Source of the DNA: Micromonospora okii
GTDB taxonomy: Bacteria > Actinomycetota > Actinomycetes > Mycobacteriales > Micromonosporaceae
Direction of reading: 5' to 3'
Length of the DNA: 64,000 bases
Assembly (NCBI RefSeq): GCF_020884795.1
Contig: NZ_BBZF01000015.1
Coordinates: 165,328-229,327 of the forward strand
Below, piece after piece: positions 25,594 to 34,572 of this stretch. The notes beneath the pieces were generated by a model. It had not been told where the DNA came from, made no database searches, and saw nothing but the letters and a program-made list of their open reading frames with translations. The position numbers and the translations under genes were made by a program. Every line of letters starts with the position of its first letter. Position 1 is the first letter of the stretch.

Positions 25594-26451
25594 ATGACCG
25601 GCGCACCCACCGGCGCGGACGAGCCCCGCGACACCACCGGTGTCACCCGCAAGACCGTGCTGAGGGCTGCGGCCCTCACCCTGCCCGCCCCGCTGCTCGT
25701 CGGCGGCGCGGCGCGTGCGCTGGCGCGGGCCGACGACCCCGCCGGCGCGGCGCTGTCGCCCACCCCCATGTGCGACGACGGCGACGACCCGACGCCGCCG
25801 CAGATGGAGGGCCCCTACTTCAAGCCCAACTCGCCGCGCCGCAGCTCGCTGATCGAGGCCGGCACCGTCGGCACCCGGCTCACCCTCAGCGGCTACGTCT
25901 ACGGCCTGGGCTGCCAGGGCATCTCCAACGTGCTGCTGGACTTCTGGCAGGCCGACAACAACGGCGGCTACGACAACGCCGGCTACCGCTTCCGCGGGCA
26001 CCAGTTCACCGACACGACCGGGCTGTTCCGGCTGACCACGATCGTGCCGGGCCTCTACCCCGGGCGGACCCGGCACATCCACGTCAAGGTCCAGGCCCCG
26101 GGCCGGCCGGTGCTCACCACCCAGCTCTACTTCCCCGGCGAGCCCCGCAACAACACGGACTCGCTGTTCAACCCGGTCCTGCTGATGAACGTGCGGTCGG
26201 TGTCGGGCGGCCAGGAGGCCACCTTCGACTTCGTGCTCAACATCCAGCAGGCCCCCAACCCCACCGCCAGCCCGACCGCCAGCCCCACCGGCAGCGCGCC
26301 GCCTCCGGGGGGCACCTGGGCGGTGGGCACCGCGTACCGGGCCGGTGACCGGGTGACGTACGCCAACGTCGGCTACCGCTGCCTCCAGGCGCACACCGCC
26401 CAGGTGGGCTGGGAGCCGCCGACCGCGCCCGCGCTCTGGGCCCGCGGCTGA
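25594..26451 (+). CDS. secreted intradiol dioxygenase fused to a CBM5/12-type module
   Basis: 285 residues from ATG 25594 with AGGAG upstream. An export signal (RKTVLRAAALTLPAPLLVGG) precedes an intradiol ring-cleavage domain (MEGPYFK, LSGYVYG, LLDFWQADNNG). Iron(III) ligands by alignment: Y126 (GGYDNAG), Y155 (GLYPGR), H161 and H163 (RHIHVKV). A PTASPT linker leads to a C-terminal module (YRAGDRVTYANVGYRCLQ, VGWEPPTAPALW) of the type seen at the end of the S1 protease. A secreted dioxygenase of this layout, SACTE_2871 of Streptomyces SirexAA-E, has been described acting on lignin-derived catechols. The function here is inferred from that. Confidence 0.9.
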   Translation: MTGAPTGADEPRDTTGVTRKTVLRAAALTLPAPLLVGGAARALARADDPAGAALSPTPMCDDGDDPTPPQMEGPYFKPNSPRRSSLIEAGTVGTRLTLSGYVYGLGCQGISNVLLDFWQADNNGGYDNAGYRFRGHQFTDTTGLFRLTTIVPGLYPGRTRHIHVKVQAPGRPVLTTQLYFPGEPRNNTDSLFNPVLLMNVRSVSGGQEATFDFVLNIQQAPNPTASPTASPTGSAPPPGGTWAVGTAYRAGDRVTYANVGYRCLQAHTAQVGWEPPTAPALWARG

Positions 26452-26498
26452 CAGCCCGAACCCCGAACGGGCCCGCGCTCTGGGCCCGCGGCTGACAG
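26427..26498 (+). repeat. 28-bp perfect direct repeat at the dioxygenase 3' end
   Basis: Bases 26427-26454 (last codons ALWARG plus stop) recur exactly at 26471-26498, just after the gene, with 16 bases between. The second copy lies outside any gene. Confidence 0.9.
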
Positions 26499-26500
26499 TC

Positions 26501-26526
26501 CGGCCCGCCTGCCGGGGGGCGGGCCG
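26501..26526. terminator. hairpin after the dioxygenase gene
   Basis: Arms cggcccgcc/ggcgggccg with an 8-base loop, followed by AAAA on the plus strand. Between convergent genes; position supports termination. Confidence 0.6.
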
Positions 26527-26587
26527 AAAAGCGGGCTCGCGGGTACGGGCGGGCGACCGGTGGCAAGCTGCCGCGCAAGCGGCGGAC

Positions 26588-26655
26588 GGGCCGCCGGTCG
26601 CCCGTTCCCGCAGTTCCGACCGGGCCGCCCGTCGCCCGTTCCCGCAGCCCCGACT
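26588..26655 (+). repeat. two imperfect tandem 34-bp units
   Basis: Units 26588-26621 and 26622-26655 agree at about 30 of 34 bases (shared core gtcgcccgttcccgcag). Lies directly before the stop of the leftward HTH-TPR gene. No function evident. Confidence 0.7.
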
Positions 26656-26662
26656 GTGTGCG

Positions 26663-27979
26663 TCAGGTCGACGGGCGGACCGCGCCCGGCGGGTGCTCGC
26701 CGAGGCGCTCCACTTCGCTCAGCCCCTCGCGCAGCAGGTCCAGGGCCTCGTCGGGCCGGCCGGCCGCGTCGAGGTGATCGGCCAGCGCCAGGACGGTGGC
26801 CGCCAGCTCGCGCCGCCGGCCGGCGGCACGGAACCCGTCGACCGCGGCCCGCAGGTACCGCTCGGCGCCGCGCCGGTCGCCGGCGTCCGCGCGGAGCAGG
26901 CCGCGCATCCGCGCCGCCCGGGCGGCGCCAGGACCGTCCCCGCCCCGGTCCAGCACCTCCCCCACCAGCTCGTCCGCCGTCGCCGCCTGCCCCAGCGCGC
27001 GGTACGCCTCGGCCAGCTCGACCGCGGTGTCGCCGGCGAGCCCCTCCTGGCCGGCGACCCGCAGCGCGTCGTACGCGGTGGTCAGGTCCACCAGCGCGCC
27101 CGGGACGTCCCCGGCGGCCCAGCGGCCCCGACCCCGAGCCCGGTGGCACGAGGCGAGCTGCACGTCCAGGGCGGCCTGCCGGGCCGCCTGCCGCGCCTGC
27201 TCCGCCGCCGTCGCCGCCTCCGCCGTGCGGCCCCGCGCCAACAGGCTGCCCGCCACCGCCAGGTGCAGCCGCGCCACCCGGACCGGTTCGGCCAGCACCG
27301 CCAGGGCCAGGGCCCGCGCCGCCGAATCCGCCGCCGCCGGCTCGTCGTCGAGCTGGCTGTGGCAGAGCGCGAGTTCCGCGTCCAGGGTCAGCAGCACCGC
27401 CGGGTCCGGGTAGCCGTCCCGCACCAGCCCGTCCCGGGTCGAGGCCAGCAGGTACGTCGCGTACCGCAGGTCGCCGGCCCGACCCGCCAGCACCGCGCGG
27501 ACGGCGACCGCCTCGGCGCGGACGTGCGGCGCGGCGACCGCCAGCAGCTCGTCGGCCTGGTCGACCTGCGCCACCGCCTCGGCGGTGTCCCCCCGCCGCA
27601 GGGCGAGGTCGGCGAGGCCGAGCCGGGCCCGGGCGAGCAGGACCGGGGCGTCCAGCGGCGCGGCGGCCGAGATCACCTCCCGGTAGCCCGCGCCCGCCCC
27701 CTCCGGGTCGGCCGGCGCGGCGCAGTCGGCCTCGACCAGCCGCAGGAGCAGGCCCACCGCCTCGGCCGGGGACCGGCCGGTGGTCAGGTCTGCCGGGGTG
27801 ACCCCGAGCCGCTCGGCGAAGTGGGCGACGGCGTCCGCCGAGGGGGTACGCCGGCCGGCCTCCACGGCGGAGACGTAGGCCGCGGTGTAGTGCGGCTCGG
27901 CGAGGGCGCGCTGGGTGAGCCCCCGGGCGGCGCGCAGCCGTTGGACGCGGGCCCCCACCCCGCTGCGCGGGCCGCTCAC
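26663..27979 (-). CDS. XRE-TPR regulator, second of a tandem pair
   Basis: 438 residues from a GTG overlapping the upstream paralog's stop (GTGA). N-terminal HTH: RVQRLRAARGLTQRALAEPH, YVSAVEAGRRTPSADAVAHF, AERLGVTPADLTTGR. The remaining 360 residues are Ala/Leu/Arg-rich helical pairs typical of tetratricopeptide repeats (ALLARARLGLADLALRRGD, AEAYRALGQAATADELVGE). HTH+TPR proteins often bind peptides or partner proteins. It is the paralog of the next gene, with the same length and the same HTH signature. Confidence 0.87.
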   Translation of the reverse strand: MSGPRSGVGARVQRLRAARGLTQRALAEPHYTAAYVSAVEAGRRTPSADAVAHFAERLGVTPADLTTGRSPAEAVGLLLRLVEADCAAPADPEGAGAGYREVISAAAPLDAPVLLARARLGLADLALRRGDTAEAVAQVDQADELLAVAAPHVRAEAVAVRAVLAGRAGDLRYATYLLASTRDGLVRDGYPDPAVLLTLDAELALCHSQLDDEPAAADSAARALALAVLAEPVRVARLHLAVAGSLLARGRTAEAATAAEQARQAARQAALDVQLASCHRARGRGRWAAGDVPGALVDLTTAYDALRVAGQEGLAGDTAVELAEAYRALGQAATADELVGEVLDRGGDGPGAARAARMRGLLRADAGDRRGAERYLRAAVDGFRAAGRRRELAATVLALADHLDAAGRPDEALDLLREGLSEVERLGEHPPGAVRPST

Positions 27980-29286
27980 GTCAGCCGCTCCGCCGCGCGC
28001 AGCCCCCGACGCAGCACCTCCGCCGCCTCGGCGCGGGCCCCCTCGGCGAGCAGCGACTCGCCGAGGTGCCGGCAGGCGACGACGACCTCCCCCATCAGTC
28101 CGGCCTGCTCGTAGCGGTCGGCGGCCCGGGACAGCAGCCGGCGCGCGTCGTCCCCCGCGCCCCGGGTTGCGCGCACCAGGCCGAGCACCAGGTCGGCCTC
28201 CGCCATCAGCTCCTGGTGCCGGGACCCGGCCGCCGTCCGCGCGGCCTCCCCGGCCAGCTCCTCCGCCTCGTCGAGCGCGCCCTCCCGGCGACGGGACTCG
28301 GCCAGCTCCAGCGTCGCCCCCGCGTGGTCGAAAACCGCGCCGACCGCGCCGAGCATCTGCCGGGCCCGGCGCAGCTCCGGGCCGGCCTCGGCCGGACGGT
28401 CGGCCCGGCGCAGGACGTAGCCCCGGGCCCAGTGGCACAGGGCGATCTCCCGGGTCAGCCCCAGCTCGGCGTAGCGGCGGACCGCCTCGCGCAGGTAGCG
28501 GTCGGCCTCATCCAGCTCGCCGTCGCGCCGCAACTGGCCGGCGACGGCATAGAACTGGGCCACCCACTCCCCCCGGGTGGCCCGGGGCAGCAGGGGCAGC
28601 GCCTCCCGCTCCAGCCGCCGGGCCCGGTGCCGCCAGCTCAGCTCCAGGAACGTGTACATCAGCGCGTTGGTCAGCCGCAGCTCGGCGTCGGGATCGACCG
28701 GCGGGGCCGCCCGCAGCGCCCGCAGCCCGTCCTCCAGGAACGCCACCGCGCGGGGGGCGTCGCCGCCGACCAGCAGGCAGTAGGACTGCCGGGCGAGCAC
28801 CGCCGCGCGCAGCGCGGGACAGGCCGACGGCTGCGCCGCCAGTCGCGCGTAGCCGGCCGCGGCGGCCGGGGCCCGGCCCCGGTGCAGGTCCGCCTCCGCC
28901 GCGTAGTACCGCGCCCAGCCACCCAGCTCCGGCAGGTGGTAGTCGTCGGCCCGGCGGCGGACGTCGGCGAGCACGCGGTCGGCGGCGTCGAGGTCGCCGG
29001 CCGACAGGGCCCGCCGGGCGCTCGCCAGCTCCCCGGAGAGCCGGGCCGCCGCGTCGGCCGGTCGCCCGTAGCGCAGGTCGTCGACCGGGAGCCCGAGCCG
29101 CTCGGCGACGTGGGCCAGCGCCTCCGGGCTGGGGGTGCGGGTGCCGGCCTCGATCGCACCGAGGAACGCCCGCGTGTACCGGGGCTCGGCGACCTGCTGC
29201 TGGGTCAGCCCCCGGGCCGTGCGCAGGCGGCGGATACGGTCACCGAGTGGCTCACCGCCCGGGACGACGCCGCCCGTCGCCTCCAT
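27976..29286 (-). CDS. XRE-TPR regulator, first of a tandem pair
   Basis: About 436 residues. The ATG at 29286 is preferred because AGAGGGG lies 5 bases upstream; a GTG two codons earlier is possible. HTH: RIRRLRTARGLTQQQVAEPR, FLGAIEAGTRTPSPEALAHV, AERLGLPVDDLRYGR. The TPR region to the C-terminus includes RYYAAEADLHRGRAPAAAAG and ADRYLREAVRRYAELGL. Coupled to its paralog by a 4-base overlap. Two paralogs in one operon suggest a heterodimer or two linked switches; targets are unknown. Confidence 0.87.
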   Translation of the reverse strand: MEATGGVVPGGEPLGDRIRRLRTARGLTQQQVAEPRYTRAFLGAIEAGTRTPSPEALAHVAERLGLPVDDLRYGRPADAAARLSGELASARRALSAGDLDAADRVLADVRRRADDYHLPELGGWARYYAAEADLHRGRAPAAAAGYARLAAQPSACPALRAAVLARQSYCLLVGGDAPRAVAFLEDGLRALRAAPPVDPDAELRLTNALMYTFLELSWRHRARRLEREALPLLPRATRGEWVAQFYAVAGQLRRDGELDEADRYLREAVRRYAELGLTREIALCHWARGYVLRRADRPAEAGPELRRARQMLGAVGAVFDHAGATLELAESRRREGALDEAEELAGEAARTAAGSRHQELMAEADLVLGLVRATRGAGDDARRLLSRAADRYEQAGLMGEVVVACRHLGESLLAEGARAEAAEVLRRGLRAAERLT

Positions 29287-29340
29287 CCCCACCCCTCTCG
29301 CGTGCTGCCACCAGCCTAGTTACCTGTTCACGCGGGTCGA

Positions 29341-30000
29341 TCACTCAGGGCCCGGCTCGGGGTCGCGGACCAGGACCCGTACCGCGCGGGCGGCGCCCAC
29401 GGCGGCGACCAGCACCGCGTGCCGGGGCTCCGGGACGTCGAGCAGCCGCTCGTCGCGCAGCGCCGCGAGCGGGGCCAGCCGCCGGTCGGCGAGCACGGTG
29501 TCCACGGCCCGACGGTCGCCGCCGCAGACCAGGCCCGCCAGGGTCGACGCCTCGGGCAGCAGCAGCCGCACGGCCAGCTCCGCCGCGTCGCCGAGGGCCG
29601 CCTTCGCCTGGTTGTCGCGTCGCCGGGCGAAGCGCTGCTGCGACCAGCCCCCGGCGGCGGTGCGCCCCTGCACGTACCGGGTGTCCACCTTGGATACGAC
29701 CAGGTCGGGCCCCTCGGCTACGCCGACCGCCACCGCGCCCTTGCGGGCCAACAGCAGCCCGATCCGGCGCGGCGCGGTCGCGGCGGCCACGAAAGCGGCG
29801 AGGTCGACGGCCCCGGGCGCGCCCGGGGGGCGGTGCAGTTCGGCGGTCGCCCCGTCGGGGGCCGCGAGCAGCAGCCCGTACCGCTGGGGGGTGGTCGCCG
29901 GCGGGCCGTGCCGGTCGGCGAAGCCGGAGACCCAGCGGGCGACGCGGGCCGGGTCCACCTCGACCCACCGGCCGCCCCCGGCGGCGGGACGACTGCTCAT
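29341..30000 (-). CDS. acVLRF1-family peptidyl-tRNA hydrolase
   Basis: 219 residues from ATG 30000. Recognised by the segment DTRYVQGRTAAGGWSQQRFA (from residue 106) and the following RRRDNQA, which form the Gly-rich, Gln-containing loop of actinobacterial Vms1-like release factors. Members release nascent chains from peptidyl-tRNA on stalled or split ribosomes. The catalytic Gln is probably Q121 or Q122. Neighbours give no further clue. Confidence 0.82.
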   Translation of the reverse strand: MSSRPAAGGGRWVEVDPARVARWVSGFADRHGPPATTPQRYGLLLAAPDGATAELHRPPGAPGAVDLAAFVAAATAPRRIGLLLARKGAVAVGVAEGPDLVVSKVDTRYVQGRTAAGGWSQQRFARRRDNQAKAALGDAAELAVRLLLPEASTLAGLVCGGDRRAVDTVLADRRLAPLAALRDERLLDVPEPRHAVLVAAVGAARAVRVLVRDPEPGPE

Positions 30001-30104
30001 GCGCCGACCGTACGGCACGCCGGGCGCGCCGCCGGTGGCCGGGGGACGGGGCCGAGCGGCGCGACGGGCGGCGAGCGGCCCAGCCGTCGCCGGCCCGGCC
30101 GCGC

Positions 30105-30758
30105 TCAGCGCCCGAGCAGCGTGACGACCGCGAGGGCCGCGACGATCGCGCTGGAGAGCAGGGCGGTGGCCAGCCGGCCCCGGGGACCGGTCAGCGCCCG
30201 CCCCAGCAGGGTGCCGCCGCCGGCGACCAGCAACTGCCAGCTCGCCGAGGCCAGGAACGCCCCGGCCACGAAGAGGGCGGCGGCCGCCCGGCCCGGGTCG
30301 TCCGCCTCCCCGCGCCCGAGCACGAGCGCCGCGAAGTAGACCACCGTCGCCGGATTGAGCATGGTCAGCGCCAGCACCCCGGCGAACGCCCGCCCGGGTG
30401 TGTCGAGGCCCCGGCCGTCGCCCGCGCCGGCCGACGCGGGGCGGGGGCGCAGCGCCCGCCAGGCGGTGTGCCCGGCGAGGGCGAGCAGCACGGCCGCCGC
30501 AACCAGCCGCAGTGGACCGGCGACCGGGGTCAGCAGCTCCGCGACGGCCGCCCCGCCGAGCACGGCGACGGCGGCGTAGAGGCCGTCGGCGGTCGCCACG
30601 CCGAGCGCGGCGGCGGCCCCGACCCGCAGCGACGTGCGGGCGCTGAGCCCCAGGATCAGCACGGCGATCGCGCCGACGGGCACGGCGACGCCGTAGCCGG
30701 CCACCAGGCCGGCCAGGAACGCCCCGGTCACGACGGTCGGCGGCGGGCCGGGACGCAC
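30105..30758 (-). CDS. LysE/RhtB-family amino-acid exporter
   Basis: 217 residues with about six hydrophobic segments. The N-terminal GLVAGYGVAVPVGAIAVLIL and central LTMLNPATVVYFAAL are the LysE signature (GxxxGP..., NP in span 4). The start is uncertain: GTG 30758 is the most upstream; a GTG near 30728 would shorten the N-terminus by ten residues. Substrate unknown. Confidence 0.82.
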   Translation of the reverse strand: MRPGPPPTVVTGAFLAGLVAGYGVAVPVGAIAVLILGLSARTSLRVGAAAALGVATADGLYAAVAVLGGAAVAELLTPVAGPLRLVAAAVLLALAGHTAWRALRPRPASAGAGDGRGLDTPGRAFAGVLALTMLNPATVVYFAALVLGRGEADDPGRAAAALFVAGAFLASASWQLLVAGGGTLLGRALTGPRGRLATALLSSAIVAALAVVTLLGR

Positions 30759-30957
30759 CCGGGCGAGGTCCGCTGTCGACGCGCGGTGTCGGCCGCGCGG
30801 GCAGGGACCTGCTTCGGGTACGCCTCGGTCATGGCCTCATCATCGGCCCCGTGCCTTCGACCCGCGAGCGGTTTCCCGGGGGCCACGCCTCGACGGCACC
30901 GCCCTCTCTCGGGAACACGCTGCGTCAACCCGCTGCTTCGGCCGTCGATCCGCGCGC

Positions 30958-31088
30958 CCCCTTTGCTCTGCTTCCGTCGGTGCAACACGGGCAGCGAGCA
31001 GCGGCTTCGCGTCTCGGGCCAGCGCGGGCCGACGGCGAGGACGGTCACGCACCGCGCTCGTTGCGCCGGCGGCAGCAGAGCAAAGGGG
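30958..31088. repeat. 131-bp element with 29-bp terminal inverted repeats
   Basis: Arm 1 is 30958-30986, arm 2 is 31060-31088; they are complementary at 26 of 29 positions (outer part cccctttgctctgct). The 73-base centre is GC-rich and codes for nothing convincing. I recall similar sequence between genes in other Micromonospora genomes, suggesting a multicopy MITE-like or structured element. That recollection is unverified. Confidence 0.6.
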
Positions 31089-31181
31089 AGGTGGGAGGTG
31101 TGGGTCGGTCGGCGGGGCCGGGGTCACGGTGACCGATCCGCGCCCGGCGTCGCGGGGGCCGGCGGGCCGGCGGAACACAAG

Positions 31182-31223
31182 ATGCCGCGAGCGTCCCCCT
31201 CGGCAGGGGGACGCTCGCGGCAT
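31182..31223 (-). terminator. strong hairpin terminator of the suf operon
   Basis: Perfect 19-bp arms (atgccgcgagcgtccccct and complement) with a CGGC loop, 21 bases after the sufT stop. On the minus strand a T-rich CTTGTGTT follows. Confidence 0.8.
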
Positions 31224-31244
31224 GCTGCGTGGTGCGGGCCTACG

Positions 31245-31676
31245 TCAGACGTTGAAGCCGAGGGAGCGGAGCTGGTCGCGCCCCTCGTCGGTGATCTTGT
31301 CGGGGCCCCACGGCGGCAGCCACACCCAGTTGATCCGGATGTCGTCGACCAGCCCCCCGCCGGGGCCGGTGGTCAACGCCTGCCGGGCCTGGTCCTCGAT
31401 CACGTCGGTCAGCGGGCAGGCCGCCGAGGTCAGCGTCATGTCCAGGGTGGCCACGTTGTCGTCGTCGACGTGGACGCCGTACACCAGGCCGAGGTCGACC
31501 ACGTTGATGCCCAGCTCCGGGTCGACGACGTCCTTCATCGCCTCCTCGACGTCGGCGAGGGCGGCCTTGCCGCGCGCCGCGGGCGTCGCGGCGTCGGTCG
31601 TGCCGGCCTCGGGCGTCGCGGCGTCGGTCGCCACGGCGCCGGCCTCCGGCGCGGCGGCGGTCTGCTCAGAACTCAT
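31245..31676 (-). CDS. sufT: SufT-type metal-sulfur cluster assembly factor (MIP18/DUF59)
   Basis: 143 residues from ATG 31676 (overlaps the sufU stop as ATGA). An Ala/Thr-rich N-terminus of about 45 residues precedes the DUF59 core: MKDVVDPELGINVVDLGLVY, TLTSAACPLTD (conserved Cys), and WVWLPPWGPDKIT. SufT helps mature Fe-S proteins under high demand. Last gene of the suf operon, followed by a strong terminator. Confidence 0.9.
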   Translation of the reverse strand: MSSEQTAAAPEAGAVATDAATPEAGTTDAATPAARGKAALADVEEAMKDVVDPELGINVVDLGLVYGVHVDDDNVATLDMTLTSAACPLTDVIEDQARQALTTGPGGGLVDDIRINWVWLPPWGPDKITDEGRDQLRSLGFNV

Positions 31677-32146
31677 GCCTTCACCTCCGGGCTCACGCCC
31701 ACCCCGGCGCGTGCCGCGGCGTCCTTGAACGCCATCCACGACAGCAGCGCGCACTTGACCCGGGCGGGGTAGCGCGCGACACCCGCGAACGCCACCCCGT
31801 CACCGAGAACGTCCTCGTCCGGCGTGACCTGACCACGGCCGGACAGCAACTCCACGAACGCCCCGTGCACCCCGAACGCCTCGTCCACGGCCCGGCCGCG
31901 CAGCAGCTCGTGCAGCACGCTCGCCGACGCCTGGCTGATCGAGCAGCCCATCCCGTCGTACGACACGTCGTGCAGCACCTCGCCGTCGGTGGCGACCCGG
32001 ACCGTCAGCTCGTCGCCGCAGGTCGGGTTGACGTGGTGCGCCTCGCCGACCCGGTCGGCCGGGTCGGCGGCGTCCCGCAGACCCCGGCCCTGCGGGCGCT
32101 TGTAGTGGTCCAGGATGATCTCCTGGTAGAGCTGGTCGAGCTGCAT
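31673..32146 (-). CDS. sufU: SufU zinc-dependent sulfur acceptor
   Basis: 157 residues. Starts MQLDQLYQEIILDHYKRPQG, typical of SufU. Zinc/sulfur residues C43 (with D45 in CGDELT), C68 (GMGCSIS) and C132 (RVKCALLSW) are all present. It receives persulfide sulfur from SufS and passes it to SufBCD. Overlaps both neighbours by a few bases. Confidence 0.94.
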   Translation of the reverse strand: MQLDQLYQEIILDHYKRPQGRGLRDAADPADRVGEAHHVNPTCGDELTVRVATDGEVLHDVSYDGMGCSISQASASVLHELLRGRAVDEAFGVHGAFVELLSGRGQVTPDEDVLGDGVAFAGVARYPARVKCALLSWMAFKDAAARAGVGVSPEVKA

Positions 32147-33450
32147 CAGTCGAACACCTTCCGCACCTGCTCCAGGCCCCCCACCAGGGCGTCGATCTCC
32201 TCGGTGGTGGTGTACAGGTAGAACGAGGCCCGCGTCATGGCCGGCACGCCGAACCGGGTGCACACCGGCTTGGCGCAGTGGTGGCCGACGCGCACCTGCA
32301 CGCCGAGCGAGTCGAGGACCTGCCCCACGTCGTGCGGGTGGACGTCGCCGAGCGCGAACGAGATCGTCCCGCCCCGGCCCACCGGCACCGTCGGCCCGAA
32401 GATCCGCAGGCCGGGAACGGCGGCGAGGGCGTCCAGCGCGTACGCCGTCAGCTCCTTCTCGTGCCACTGGACCGCCCGCATGTCCAGGCCGGTCAGGTAG
32501 TCCACCGCCGCGCCGAGCGCCACCGCCTCGGCGATCGGCGGGGTGCCCGCCTCGAACCGGGCCGGCGGGGCGGCGAACGTCGAGCCGGTCATGCCGACGG
32601 TCTCGATCATCGACCCGCCGCCGAGCACCGGCGGCATCGCCGCCAGCAGCTCGCCCCGGCCCCAGAGCACGCCGATGCCGGTCGGGCCGCACATCTTGTG
32701 CCCGGTGAAGACGATGAAGTCGGCGTCGAGGTCGACCACGTCGATCGGCAGGTGCGGCACCGACTGCGAGCAGTCGAGCAGCAGCAGCGCCCCCACCTCG
32801 CGGACCCGCGCGGTGATGCGGGAGGTGGCGTTCACCGTGCCCAGGATGTTCGACATGTGCACCAGCGAGACGATCTTCGTCCGCTCGGTGACCAGGTCGT
32901 CCAGGCCGGACTCGTCGAGCCGGCCGTTGTCGGTGACCGGGAACCAGCGCAGGGTCGCGCCGGTGCGCTCGCAGAGCAACTGCCACGGGACGATGTTCGA
33001 GTGGTGCTCCATCTCGGAGATCACGATCTCGTCGCCGGGGCCGAGCCGGAACCGGGGGTCGGCGTCGGGGCGCAGCGAGGCGTTCGAGAACGCGTACGCC
33101 ACGATGTTGATCGCCTCGGTGGAGTTCTTGGTGAACACCACCTCGTCGACGCTCGGCGCGTTGACGAACGCGGCGATCTTCGCCCGCGCCCCCTCGTACG
33201 CCTCGGTCGCCTCGGTGCCCAGGGTGTGCACCGAGCGCGACACGTTGGCGTTGTGCCGTGCGTAGTGCTCGGTGAGCGCGTCGAGCACCTGGCGCGGCTT
33301 GTGCGAGGTGTTCGCGCTGTCCAGGTAGACCAGCCGGTGCCCGTTGACCTCCCGGTCGAGGATCGGGAAGTCGGCGCGCACCCGTGCCACGTCGAGGCGC
33401 GGCACGTCGCCGTACTGCGGCATCCCCTCGGGGATCGTGATGGTGGTCAT
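32146..33450 (-). CDS. sufS: SufS cysteine desulfurase
   Basis: 434 residues, PLP fold type I. PLP-binding Lys is K252 in FTGHKMCGPTG and the persulfide Cys is C392 in VGHHCAKPVCTRFG. Mobilises sulfur from cysteine for SufU and the SufBCD scaffold. 22 bases separate it from sufC. Confidence 0.95.
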   Translation of the reverse strand: MTTITIPEGMPQYGDVPRLDVARVRADFPILDREVNGHRLVYLDSANTSHKPRQVLDALTEHYARHNANVSRSVHTLGTEATEAYEGARAKIAAFVNAPSVDEVVFTKNSTEAINIVAYAFSNASLRPDADPRFRLGPGDEIVISEMEHHSNIVPWQLLCERTGATLRWFPVTDNGRLDESGLDDLVTERTKIVSLVHMSNILGTVNATSRITARVREVGALLLLDCSQSVPHLPIDVVDLDADFIVFTGHKMCGPTGIGVLWGRGELLAAMPPVLGGGSMIETVGMTGSTFAAPPARFEAGTPPIAEAVALGAAVDYLTGLDMRAVQWHEKELTAYALDALAAVPGLRIFGPTVPVGRGGTISFALGDVHPHDVGQVLDSLGVQVRVGHHCAKPVCTRFGVPAMTRASFYLYTTTEEIDALVGGLEQVRKVFD

Positions 33451-33472
33451 CTGCCCGACCGGCCCTCTCCTG

Positions 33473-34245
<773 letters not shown>

Positions 34246-34246
<1 letters not shown>

Positions 34247-34572
34247 TAGCGGGTCACTCCATTGCTCGGCGTGAGACTGACGTAGATGTCGCCGTCGCGG
34301 ACTTCGACGGGGTAGACGGGTACGGGTTCGGTGGCGGGCAGCCCGGTCGGCTGGCCGGTCCTCAGGTCGAAACGAGATCCGTGCAGCCAGCATTCCAGCG
34401 TGCAGCCCTCCACCTCCCCCTCGGAGAGGGCGACGGCGGCGTGCGAGCACTCGTCGTACACGGCGTAGAAGGCGTCGTCCTCGGCGTGCACGAGGGCGAC
34501 CGGCGTGCCGTCGACGTCGGCGCTGACCACGGTGCCCTTCGGCAGGTCCTCGGTCGAGCAGATCCGGATCAT
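34246..34572 (-). CDS. Rieske [2Fe-2S] ferredoxin within the suf operon
   Basis: 108 residues from ATG 34572 (overlaps the sufD stop as ATGA). Rieske ligands C42-x-H44 (ECSHAAV) and C61-x-x-H64 (ECWLHGSRFD). Small soluble dioxygenase-type ferredoxins are standard members of actinobacterial suf operons. Probably supplies electrons for assembly or serves as a client; the exact role is not settled. Confidence 0.92.

Larger units (their letters stand above)
30759..31244. other. 486-base intergenic region with a palindromic element
   Basis: No gene is convincing. It holds a 131-bp element with long terminal inverted repeats (30958-31088), a GGTCAC-G-GTGACC palindrome (31122-31134) and a long terminator hairpin for the suf operon (31182-31223). 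Open frames across it are short and of GC-driven composition. Confidence 0.7.

Noticed and set aside
30839..31140. small genes in the LysE/suf intergenic region
   Set aside because: Several short frames exist on both strands, but they overlap the palindromic element and have no ribosome site or family resemblance.
27915..31772. 1285-codon plus-strand frame over the HTH-TPR pair and beyond
   Set aside because: Arg/Pro/Ala-only composition, spans an intergenic repeat and several well-defined minus-strand genes.
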